From NCBI GenBank assembly GCA_900544795.1, contig UQWM01000022.1, forward strand, positions 1 to 37,938: 37,938 nt of DNA. The letters run 5' to 3'. A program made the translations under genes and the position numbers. Positions within the stretch are counted from its first letter, which is position 1, and every line of letters starts with the position of its first letter. Under the pieces are notes generated by a model that saw only the letters and a list, made by a program, of their open reading frames with translations, had not been told where the DNA came from and searched no databases. Shown piece after piece: positions 14,423 to 21,138 of this stretch. The DNA is from an uncultured Phascolarctobacterium sp. (lineage in GTDB: Bacteria; Bacillota; Negativicutes; Acidaminococcales; Acidaminococcaceae).

Positions 14423-15672
14423 TATTCATCGTCTCCGATCAAATGCACAACCATTGCGTCGCGCAGTTTTGGCTCAAACCAGGTCGATTTCGGCGGCATG
14501 ATCTTGCCTGCGTCGGCAACCTTGATCAGCTCTTCCATCGAAGTTGGGTACATGGCAAAGGCCACACTATACGCACCCTCGTTCACTTTAGTAGCCAAAG
14601 CATCAAGCCCGCGTATACCGCCCATAAAATTGATACGCTCATCCGTACGCGGGTCTTTGATACCTAAAACCGGCGCCAGTAAATTATTCTGCAAAATCGA
14701 AACATCAAGTGCTTCGATCACGTCGTCAGCGGCAAAGGTCCCCTCCTTCGCCGTCAGGCGACGCCATTTGCCGGTCAGGTACATACTAAACTGATGGCGC
14801 GCTTCCGGTTTGGGTCCGCCCTCGATCTCGCTGATCTCAAACTTCTCCTCCACCTGCTTCAAAAACTCATCTACCGAAAGGCCGTTCAAATCCTTGACCA
14901 AACGGTTATAATCCATGATCTGCATCATATTATCGGGAAAAATAACTGCCAAAAAGGTGTTATATTCTTCGTTCGAGCCGTGCTGCGGCGTTTTGCCCAT
15001 CTCATCAGCAACGCGCATAGCAGCAGCACTGCGGTGATGTCCATCGGCAATGTAAAGCGTCGGCACATCCTCAAACAAGCGGGTCAGCTCGGCGATCTCC
15101 ATCAAGTTATCGACCACATACAAAGTATGCTGTACGCCATCCTCCGACGTAAAATCATACACCGGCTTTTTCTGTCCCATCAGGCTCAAAATGCAGCTGT
15201 TGATCTCGGGCTTACCCTTATAAGTTAAAAAAACAGCTCCCGTCTGCGCCTCGGTAGCCATAATATGGTTTACCCTGTCCTGCTCCTTATCGTGACGGGT
15301 CAGCTCGTGCTTTTTAATAATATTCTCGCGGTATTCATCTACCGAAGCCGCTGCCACCAGCCCTATCTGGATATGCTGGCCCATCTGCTGGCGGTAAATA
15401 TAATAACAGGGTGTAGTATCTTTCTTCATCTGCCCGTCAGCCAGATAACGGTCAAGGTTCACCTTCGCCGTTTTGTAAACGGCTTGGCTATGCGGGTCGA
15501 TGCAGTCCGACATAGTCGCTTCCGACTTAGTCACCCGCAAAAAACTCAACGGGTTCTTATTAAGTATCGCCCGCGCCTCTTCGGTATCCATCACGTCATA
15601 AGGCAAAGCCGCTATTTCGGCAGCATATTCCGGCACCGGACGCAGCCCGCAAAACGGTCTGATCTGTGTCAT
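14422..15672 (-). CDS. DUF1015-family protein, coupled to SerC
   Basis: The 416-residue protein begins with RPFCGLRPVPEYAAEIAALPYDVM, the usual DUF1015 start, and contains ADGHHR at about residues 208-213 and a long C-terminal domain. The DGHHR motif resembles the phosphate-binding motif of the ParB/sulfiredoxin-fold free serine kinases (SerK, SbnI). DUF1015 genes are commonly next to serC or serA in Firmicutes. Its reaction is not established; a serine or phosphoserine step is inferred from motif and context. AGGAGG precedes the ATG. A moderate promoter is visible on the minus strand: TTGATT at 15722-15727 with TATACA at 15700-15705, 16 bp apart. Length is normal. Confidence 0.88.
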   Translation of the reverse strand: MTQIRPFCGLRPVPEYAAEIAALPYDVMDTEEARAILNKNPLSFLRVTKSEATMSDCIDPHSQAVYKTAKVNLDRYLADGQMKKDTTPCYYIYRQQMGQHIQIGLVAAASVDEYRENIIKKHELTRHDKEQDRVNHIMATEAQTGAVFLTYKGKPEINSCILSLMGQKKPVYDFTSEDGVQHTLYVVDNLMEIAELTRLFEDVPTLYIADGHHRSAAAMRVADEMGKTPQHGSNEEYNTFLAVIFPDNMMQIMDYNRLVKDLNGLSVDEFLKQVEEKFEISEIEGGPKPEARHQFSMYLTGKWRRLTAKEGTFAADDVIEALDVSILQNNLLAPVLGIKDPRTDERINFMGGIRGLDALATKVNEGAYSVAFAMYPTSMEELIKVADAGKIMPPKSTWFEPKLRDAMVVHLIGDDE

Positions 15673-15914
15673 CTAAAAAACCTCCTCTTGCTATTCGTAT
15701 GTATATACAAAGACATGCTAAAATCAAATTAGTCCTTATCTATATTATTTTACTCAGTTCTCCGCAAAAACGCAAGCGTCGCCGCAGCAACCACCACCCA
15801 GCCCCAAAATATTTTTCTACGGCGTAATAAATATAACACTTTTTACGGTTTCTTATCCACACAAAATACGCTATAATATATAGAAGTTCGTTTAAACAAG
15901 GAGAGTGTGCATTC

Positions 15915-16625
15915 GTGCCTTATATAACAATCAACAAACGTGTTCTGCAAAAACTTATCCCCATCGCCATCGGCTACATCGCCCTGGGCATAGCCTGCGG
16001 CATCCTCGCCCAGCAATCGGGCCTGTCACCCCTCGAAGCCTTTGGCATGAGCGTATTAGTATTCGCCGGCAGCGGCCAGTTCATTGGCATCGCCATGTTG
16101 GCCCAAGGTGCGGCGCTGGTTTCCATTGGCCTAACTATTTTTATCGTTAATTTACGCCATTTATTATTCAGCTCTACGCTGATGAATTTTTTTAACGGAC
16201 GCGGTAAAGGATTTTTATGCACCTATGCCCACGGCATCACCGACGAAACCTTCGCCGTCAACCTGAACGCCTTTGAGGGCGAGACAAACCCGCCCTGGAG
16301 CTGTGAAGAAGCTCTGGGACTGAACATGACCTCCTGCGCCGTCTGGTCGCTCAGCAACGGCCTGGGCTGCTATGCCGCTGCCTATCTTAACCCGCCTACC
16401 GAGCTGGTCTCCTACCTGCTCATCGCCATGTTCCTTGGCATCTGGGTCAACTACCTTACCGACCGCAAAATGGTCATCACCGGGCTGGTATCCGGCCTTT
16501 TGGCGCTGCTGCTTTCCCAGATAGTGCCCTACAAGCTGCACATAGTACTGGCAACACTGGCCGCCTCCGGCGCCGCCTGCTATATCACCGAACGCCACGC
16601 AGGAGGTGACAGCCATGTCCGCTGA
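15915..16625 (+). CDS. azlC: AzlC-family branched-chain amino-acid exporter, large subunit
   Basis: The 236-residue membrane protein has five to seven hydrophobic helices and AzlC blocks: GIACGILAQQSGLSPLEAFGMSVLVFAGSGQF (residues 26-57), LRHLLFSSTL near residue 81, and YAHGITDETFAV near residue 103. AzlC with AzlD exports branched-chain amino acids, as the Bacillus and E. coli YgaZ-YgaH pairs do. The start is GTG at 15915; AAGGAGAG ends 10 nt upstream. It overlaps azlD by 11 bp. A TATAAT at 15872-15877 is a probable -10 with a weak -35. Confidence 0.92.
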   Translation: MPYITINKRVLQKLIPIAIGYIALGIACGILAQQSGLSPLEAFGMSVLVFAGSGQFIGIAMLAQGAALVSIGLTIFIVNLRHLLFSSTLMNFFNGRGKGFLCTYAHGITDETFAVNLNAFEGETNPPWSCEEALGLNMTSCAVWSLSNGLGCYAAAYLNPPTELVSYLLIAMFLGIWVNYLTDRKMVITGLVSGLLALLLSQIVPYKLHIVLATLAASGAACYITERHAGGDSHVR

Positions 16626-16938
16626 ATACATCTGGGGCGCCATCTTCATTATGATGGGCGTCACCTACGTCTCGCGCATCGTACCCTTTTTGCTGCTGGC
16701 CGGTAAACCCATGCCACGCTGGTTCAAAACCTGGCTCACCTATGTACCCACAGCCATCTTTGGCGCACTGGTACTGCCCGACGTTTTTATGCCCGCAGGC
16801 AGCCTTGACCTGGGCCTGCACAATCTTTACCTGTGGTCCACTGTCATCATTCTGCCCCTGGTCTACAAAACAAAATCACTGGGTCTTGCCATCATCAGCG
16901 GCGCCGTCGTCTTCGGCCTGCTGCAAACCCTGTTATAA
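16615..16938 (+). CDS. azlD: AzlD-family branched-chain amino-acid exporter, small subunit
   Basis: The start is placed at the ATG at 16615, because AGGAGGTG at 16601-16608 is a well-placed ribosome binding site and an upstream in-frame GTG falls inside it. The 107-residue protein has four hydrophobic segments and the typical GVTYVSRIVPFLLL block (residues 14-27), followed by a Pro-rich helix near PTAIFGALVLPDVF. AzlD is the small partner needed with AzlC for export. The overlap with azlC shows coupling. Only 23 bp separate it from the LysE-type gene. Confidence 0.92.
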   Translation: MSAEYIWGAIFIMMGVTYVSRIVPFLLLAGKPMPRWFKTWLTYVPTAIFGALVLPDVFMPAGSLDLGLHNLYLWSTVIILPLVYKTKSLGLAIISGAVVFGLLQTLL

Positions 16939-16961
16939 CCCACCACCGAAAGGAGCCTGCC

Positions 16962-17567
16962 TTGGATATTTTTTTGCAAGGGCTCACTATGGGCCTGGCC
17001 TATCTGGCTCCCATCGGCGCCCAAAACCTTTTCGTCATCAACACGGCCCTCACCGCGCCTTTAAGCACCGCCCTTGCTACCGCCGGCATCGTCACCTTTT
17101 TCGACATCAGCCTGGCACTGGCCTGCTTTTGGGGCATCGGCCTTATCATCGGCAGCAGCCTGCTGCTGCAAAAGGCCATCTTGTGCGGCGGTGGTCTCAT
17201 CCTCATCTATATCGGCTGGCAACTGCTACGGGCCAAAGTAAACACTCAAACTTCAGCAACCTATGCCCCCACCCTTTGGCAAACAGTTTCGCTGGGCTTC
17301 ACCGTTACCTGGTTCAACCCCCAGGCCGTTATTGACGGCACCCTGATGCTGGGCGCCTTTCGATCCTCGCTGCCCGACGGTAGCGCCACCTGCTTTATCG
17401 GCGGCGTAGCCATCGCTTCCATGCTTTGGTTCTTCGGCCTGGTCGGCGTTTTTAAAACCTGCTGTAGTAAGCTGCAACCAGTGCATATGCTTTGGATCAA
17501 TCGTCTCTGCGGACTTGTCATCCTGGGCTATGCCCTTAAGCTGCTCCTTGTCTTTTGGCAAATGTAA
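16962..17567 (+). CDS. LysE/ArgO-family amino-acid exporter
   Basis: The start is set at TTG 16962, with AAAGGAG 7 nt upstream; it gives 201 residues, the usual size for LysE/ArgO, and an N-terminus starting MDIFLQGLTMGLAYLAPIGAQN. The longer reading overlapping azlD has no sensible extension. Family marks include PIGAQNLFVI near residue 18 and TWFNPQAVIDG near residue 117, plus six hydrophobic helices. Members export lysine, arginine or other amino acids. It ends the azlCD transcript and is followed by a terminator. Three exporters in one operon suggests a response to amino-acid excess, but the substrate is not proven. Confidence 0.9.
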   Translation: MDIFLQGLTMGLAYLAPIGAQNLFVINTALTAPLSTALATAGIVTFFDISLALACFWGIGLIIGSSLLLQKAILCGGGLILIYIGWQLLRAKVNTQTSATYAPTLWQTVSLGFTVTWFNPQAVIDGTLMLGAFRSSLPDGSATCFIGGVAIASMLWFFGLVGVFKTCCSKLQPVHMLWINRLCGLVILGYALKLLLVFWQM

Positions 17568-17585
17568 ACCTGTAAATCGCAAATA

Positions 17586-17617
17586 AAAAGCAACAGCTAT
17601 AATAGCTGTTGCTTTTT
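17586..17617. terminator. Bidirectional terminator after LysE-type gene
   Basis: A 14-bp perfect stem AAAAGCAACAGCTA / TAGCTGTTGCTTTT (17586-17599, 17603-17616) has a 3-nt loop and continues into TTTTTTG. The minus-strand side ends in TTTTTATTTG and can serve the PTPS-like gene. Confidence 0.9.
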
Positions 17618-17658
17618 TGTTTTTACCTTTAAATCAGAGAATGTTTTACAGGCAGGGC

Positions 17659-18225
17659 TTAATCTTTGATATAACCGCATTTCGGGCAAATGCCGTTTTC
17701 ATTCAAGGCAATGCCGCACAGCGGGCAGCGGTCGATTTTATTTTTAGTAACGAATTCTGCCGAAGCGGTATTGACACCGCTGACAAAAGTAATTTTGGCA
17801 ATGTTCAGTTTGTCTTTAAGCAGTTCGTAGACGATTTTGATCATGCCTTCGACAGTCATGGTTTCTTTGGTAACAACCAGGCGGCAGTCGGGATAGGCAG
17901 TTGCCAGTTCTGTTTTAAAAGCCACGCCTTTCATCTGGTTCTGCGGCGCACCGTTGCGGATACCCTGTTTTTCATAAACGTCAAGTACAGCCGGCAGCAG
18001 CGGGTCATCTTCTCTCAAGATCAGGGCATGGTCAAAATTCTTTAACAGATCCCAGGCAGTTTTTTGGATCTCATTACACGGGAATACCATGTTGACACCG
18101 GGTTCAACGGAATCTTCTACTTCAATAGTGAGAATGCCGGAATGTCCGTGCAGGTATTGGGCTTCACCTTTAAAGCCATAAAATCTGTGAGCATATTGCA
18201 GGTCTAATGTTGTGATACTTCTCAT
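17659..18225 (-). CDS. PTPS/QueD-like protein without the catalytic Cys, with C-terminal zinc ribbon
   Basis: The 188-residue protein has the pterin-synthase fold marks: zinc ligands His13 in YAHRFYGF and His26/His28 in LHGH, FDHALIL near residue 64, and an acidic VEGMIK block near residue 129 where the PTxEN motif lies. In QueD the catalytic Cys is three residues before the Leu of LHGH; here it is Ala22, with Glu21 one residue earlier. The tail is a CPLC-x9-CPKC zinc ribbon (residues 166-182), which standard QueD lacks. It may be a PTPS paralogue with another reaction (a PTPS-III-like Glu-dependent one is one idea) or a binding protein. Ribosome binding site AGGAGG. Confidence 0.8.
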   Translation of the reverse strand: MRSITTLDLQYAHRFYGFKGEAQYLHGHSGILTIEVEDSVEPGVNMVFPCNEIQKTAWDLLKNFDHALILREDDPLLPAVLDVYEKQGIRNGAPQNQMKGVAFKTELATAYPDCRLVVTKETMTVEGMIKIVYELLKDKLNIAKITFVSGVNTASAEFVTKNKIDRCPLCGIALNENGICPKCGYIKD

Positions 18226-18332
18226 ATTCTTATTCCTCCTGATGATTTATATTTGCGAGGCACCGCCCCGCATACACGCATTTTGCCAGCAGCTGCTGGT
18301 AGTAATTTTGCTTCGGGGATTATTCTAGTTCT
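18226..18332 (-). promoter_or_regulatory. Structured leader of the PTPS-like gene
   Basis: The roughly 100-nt leader contains a GC-rich cluster in AT-rich surroundings. It includes CCAGCA-GC-TGCTGG and flanking CCCCG / CGGGG arms that could enclose it. This may be an RNA switch or attenuator. It did not match the riboswitch consensus sequences that I remember. Confidence 0.35.
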
Positions 18333-18361
18333 AATATAATACACAATCCTATTATTGTCAA
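18333..18361 (-). promoter_or_regulatory. Sigma-A promoter for PTPS-like gene
   Basis: On the minus strand TTGACA (18356-18361), a 17-bp spacer and TATATT (18333-18338) form a strong promoter, about 107 bp upstream of the start codon. Confidence 0.8.
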
Positions 18362-18432
18362 TCTTTTTTTAATATAAATTACTGGTAAATAAAAAATCTC
18401 CGTTTTGAAATTGTTAATAGTCTTAGTCAAAT

Positions 18433-18472
18433 AAAAAAACACACAACCACAGGCTTTTACCTTGGGCTGTGT
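18433..18472 (-). terminator. Terminator after LysR gene
   Basis: On the minus strand ACACAGCC pairs with GGTTGTGT, and the inner AGG with CCT (18441-18472). A run of seven Ts follows at 18439-18433. Confidence 0.8.
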
Positions 18473-18481
18473 ATTTTTTAT

Positions 18482-19366
18482 TTATTTTTGTTCGGCTTCG
18501 ATATTTTTGCCAACCTCATTTAAATAACGCTGCAGGGTGAGCATGGAGTTGGTAAGGTAGCGGTCGCCGCACCACGACAGGTAAATGCTTACTGCGCCTA
18601 TCTCGTCGGCCAAAGGAATGGAACGCATATCAGAATAAGCGGCCTCTACGCTGGCCAGACCGAAAGATACCCCTACTCCTTCACGCATATAGTCGCTCAG
18701 CAGCTCAACATTGCCTTCCAGGACAAAGTCCGGCTCGAAGCCGGCTTTTTTACACAGCTCGTCAACGATCCGCAGCTTGCTTTGATCCTCCGGCAGGGCG
18801 CAGATCTTTTCGTTTTGGATATCCTGCAGATAGATCTTCCGGCGGCGGGCCATATGGTGCCTGGCTCCGACCAGCAGTGTATAACGGTCTTTCCACAGCG
18901 GCACTGAAATGATTTTAGGATGATCGAGCCTGCCAGTTGTCAGCCCAAAGTCAAAGCGGCCGCTCAGAAGTCCGTCCATGATCTCGTTATGCGCTGCCAG
19001 CAGATGCGCCAGCCTGATATCGTCATGTTCTTTAAGAAAATCCACCAGCCAGCGTTTGGAAAGCATGGTACTGCTGCTGCCAAGACGTATGTATTTAGTA
19101 TCGCGCGAGCGCATGTCGGCGATTTCCTTTTTGGCGTCCTCCAGATGCTGCAGGGCTTCGTTGGCATGATGCAGCAGGATCTTGCCGTATTCGTTCAGCA
19201 CGACGCGACGTCCGTCGCGATTAAACAGCTGGCCGCCCAGTTCTTCTTCCAGCCTGGCTACCAGCGCGCTTAAATAAGGCTGCGATACCATCAGCAGCTT
19301 AGCGGATTTGGTGATGTGCTCTTGTTCGGCAACTACTTTAAAATATTTCAGCTGTAACAGGTCCAT
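18482..19366 (-). CDS. LysR-family transcriptional regulator
   Basis: The 294-residue protein starts with the LysR winged helix (LLQLKYFKVVAEQEHITKSAKLLMVSQPYLS, residues 3-33; then LARLEEELGGQLFNRDGRRVVLNEYG). It continues as a periplasmic-binding-protein-like effector domain from about residue 90. It diverges from the permease and amidohydrolase genes, with 133 bp between them, and is therefore their likely regulator. The inducer is unknown. AGAGGTG is the ribosome binding site. A minus-strand promoter is visible: TTGTAA at 19442-19447 and TATAAT at 19418-19423, 18 bp apart. It lies over a symmetrical sequence, which fits self-repression. Confidence 0.92.
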   Translation of the reverse strand: MDLLQLKYFKVVAEQEHITKSAKLLMVSQPYLSALVARLEEELGGQLFNRDGRRVVLNEYGKILLHHANEALQHLEDAKKEIADMRSRDTKYIRLGSSSTMLSKRWLVDFLKEHDDIRLAHLLAAHNEIMDGLLSGRFDFGLTTGRLDHPKIISVPLWKDRYTLLVGARHHMARRRKIYLQDIQNEKICALPEDQSKLRIVDELCKKAGFEPDFVLEGNVELLSDYMREGVGVSFGLASVEAAYSDMRSIPLADEIGAVSIYLSWCGDRYLTNSMLTLQRYLNEVGKNIEAEQK

Positions 19367-19379
19367 AACAGCACCTCTT

Positions 19380-19448
19380 TCATAACCTCTGGCTTATGAG
19401 TTCATACTGGAACTAGTATTATACTTATTTTACCCTAAGTTTTACAAT
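19380..19448. promoter_or_regulatory. Divergent control region of the LysR unit
   Basis: Two inverted repeats stand out: TCATAA-N8-TTATGA at 19380-19399 and ATACT-N6-AGTAT at 19404-19419. Their ATAC/GTAT form resembles LysR-type sites. The second touches the lysR -10 box and lies just upstream of a weak permease promoter (TTATAC 19419-19424, TACAAT 19443-19448, 18-bp spacing). That is the usual LysR arrangement. Confidence 0.55.
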
Positions 19449-19499
19449 AAAGACAGAAAAAGTCTTACATGATGAAAACTAATTTTTTGGGAGGTTATT

Positions 19500-21113
19500 A
19501 TGGCTACTAACACTGCTCTTAGCAAATCCAAGTTTCTCGGACTCATTCCCCTTGTTATGGCCCAGATAGGAACGTCGGGCGACAATTCGGTGCTGACCGT
19601 TGCCACCGCTTCTTTACTGGCCAGCCTTAATGCAACTATGGCCGATATCCAGCTGGCCAATATCATTTATTCTTTGTGTGCCGGTTGTTTGATGATCGTC
19701 GGTGGCATGGTAGGCCTGATCGTGGGCTGGAAAAAAACTTTCCGTGTCGGCGCTTTGCTGTGTATCGTGGGCGAGGTGACCGTGGCTTTTTCGAGTAATA
19801 TTTTTATTTTTACCTGGGGCGGGCGGTTACTGGTCGGTATTGGCGCCAGCTTCCTTATCCCTTCGGTGCTGGGGCTCATCCCCGGCTTGTACCAGGGCAA
19901 CGACCGGGCCTTCGCTTTTGGCGCTATCGGCGCTGCTACCGGCATCGCGTCTTGTTTGGGTCCTATCGCTTCGGGCTTTTTGATCGACACTTTTGACTGG
20001 CGCGTTGCGTTTACCTGTATGGCAGTTTATTTTGCCATCGTGCTGGCCGGTTCGGCTTTAGTGGGCGATGTGCCACTGCCCGAGCAAAAGGTGCGTTTTG
20101 ACCTGAAGGGTTCGTTAGTAGCGGTGGCCGGACTGTTCCTTTTGATCATCGGCATCAGCAAGATCCCTGTCTGGGGCTTGCTTGACCCTATCTCCCCGCC
20201 TGTTATCGGCGGTACTGCCCTGACGGTGTTTGGCCTGTCACCGGCTTTATTTATTGCAATTTTGGGACTGATAACTTTAGGTCTTTTGGTACGCATTGAA
20301 CGTAATGTTGAAAAAGCCTATGGTTCCTGTCTTATTCCTTCCTCCTTTTTAACGACGCCGCAGGTACGCAGTGGGCTGTATCTGACAGCGATGCTGTTCC
20401 TCTGCTTCGGTGGGTCGTTCTTCCTCGTTATCACTTACCTGCAATTAGTGGCCGGCTTCAGCGCTATTATGACCGGTGTGGCCATGAGCGCGATGGCAGT
20501 GCCCATGATCTTCTTTTCGATGGGTATCCCCAAGCTGCGCCCCAATGCTTCGCCAAAAAAGGTGTGCCGCCTTGGCATCGTCATGGTCGCCTTGTCGACT
20601 GTACCGATGGCTTTGTCGCTACGGCCTGACGGCGTAAGCTGGCTGATGTATTTCGGTTTGTTCTTCTTTGGCGCCGGACAGGGCTTTGTGGCTTCCCAGT
20701 CTTCCAATATCATCGCCGGTGCGGTCAATGCCCGCGATGCCCAGCAGTCCAGCGGTATCCAGACTGCTACCCGCAATATGGGGCAGGCTATTGGTGTAGC
20801 GATTTTGGGTGTGGTGATGCTGTTTTCGGTAACGGGCACTTTTAAGGACGCGGCTTTAGGCAGCTCTGATTTGAGCCCTACGGCTAAAGCGGCTATCAGC
20901 CAGCAGGCTTCCATCGGCTTTATGCCGGATGCGGCTTTTAGCAAATATATCGCCGATAAAACTGCGACTCCCACTGATGAAGCGGCCTTAGTTGCAATCA
21001 ACCGCAGTACCCGGCAGAATTCCACTCAATTAGGTTTGTACGTTTTAGGCGGCATCTGCGCTCTGTTCTGGCTTAGCACAGGCCCACTGCCTAACGAAAA
21101 AATTACCAGATAA
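19500..21113 (+). CDS. MFS transporter, DHA2-like (about 14 helices)
   Basis: The 537-residue protein shows about 14 hydrophobic helices, with the MFS loop GLIVGWKKTFRVGA near residue 72, a GRLLVGIGASFLIPSVLG segment near residue 108 and a helix-5 LGPIASGFLID motif near residue 156. DHA2 members usually use proton motive force for efflux, but the family also has uptake members. The location before an amidohydrolase gene and opposite a LysR regulator suggests that it handles the substrate or product of the hydrolase. Direction is undetermined. GGGAGGTT precedes the ATG. Only 25 bp separate it from the next gene. Confidence 0.88.
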   Translation: MATNTALSKSKFLGLIPLVMAQIGTSGDNSVLTVATASLLASLNATMADIQLANIIYSLCAGCLMIVGGMVGLIVGWKKTFRVGALLCIVGEVTVAFSSNIFIFTWGGRLLVGIGASFLIPSVLGLIPGLYQGNDRAFAFGAIGAATGIASCLGPIASGFLIDTFDWRVAFTCMAVYFAIVLAGSALVGDVPLPEQKVRFDLKGSLVAVAGLFLLIIGISKIPVWGLLDPISPPVIGGTALTVFGLSPALFIAILGLITLGLLVRIERNVEKAYGSCLIPSSFLTTPQVRSGLYLTAMLFLCFGGSFFLVITYLQLVAGFSAIMTGVAMSAMAVPMIFFSMGIPKLRPNASPKKVCRLGIVMVALSTVPMALSLRPDGVSWLMYFGLFFFGAGQGFVASQSSNIIAGAVNARDAQQSSGIQTATRNMGQAIGVAILGVVMLFSVTGTFKDAALGSSDLSPTAKAAISQQASIGFMPDAAFSKYIADKTATPTDEAALVAINRSTRQNSTQLGLYVLGGICALFWLSTGPLPNEKITR

Positions 21114-21138
21114 ATAAAAAATTAAATGAGGTGAGCTT

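Noticed and set aside
16833..16961. Longer upstream start for the LysE-type gene inside azlD
   Set aside because: The added residues are out of family, and TTG 16962 has a good ribosome binding site.
18226..18332. Known preQ1 or THF riboswitch in the PTPS leader
   Set aside because: The core sequences that I remember for preQ1-I, preQ1-II and THF classes are not found, so no class name was given.
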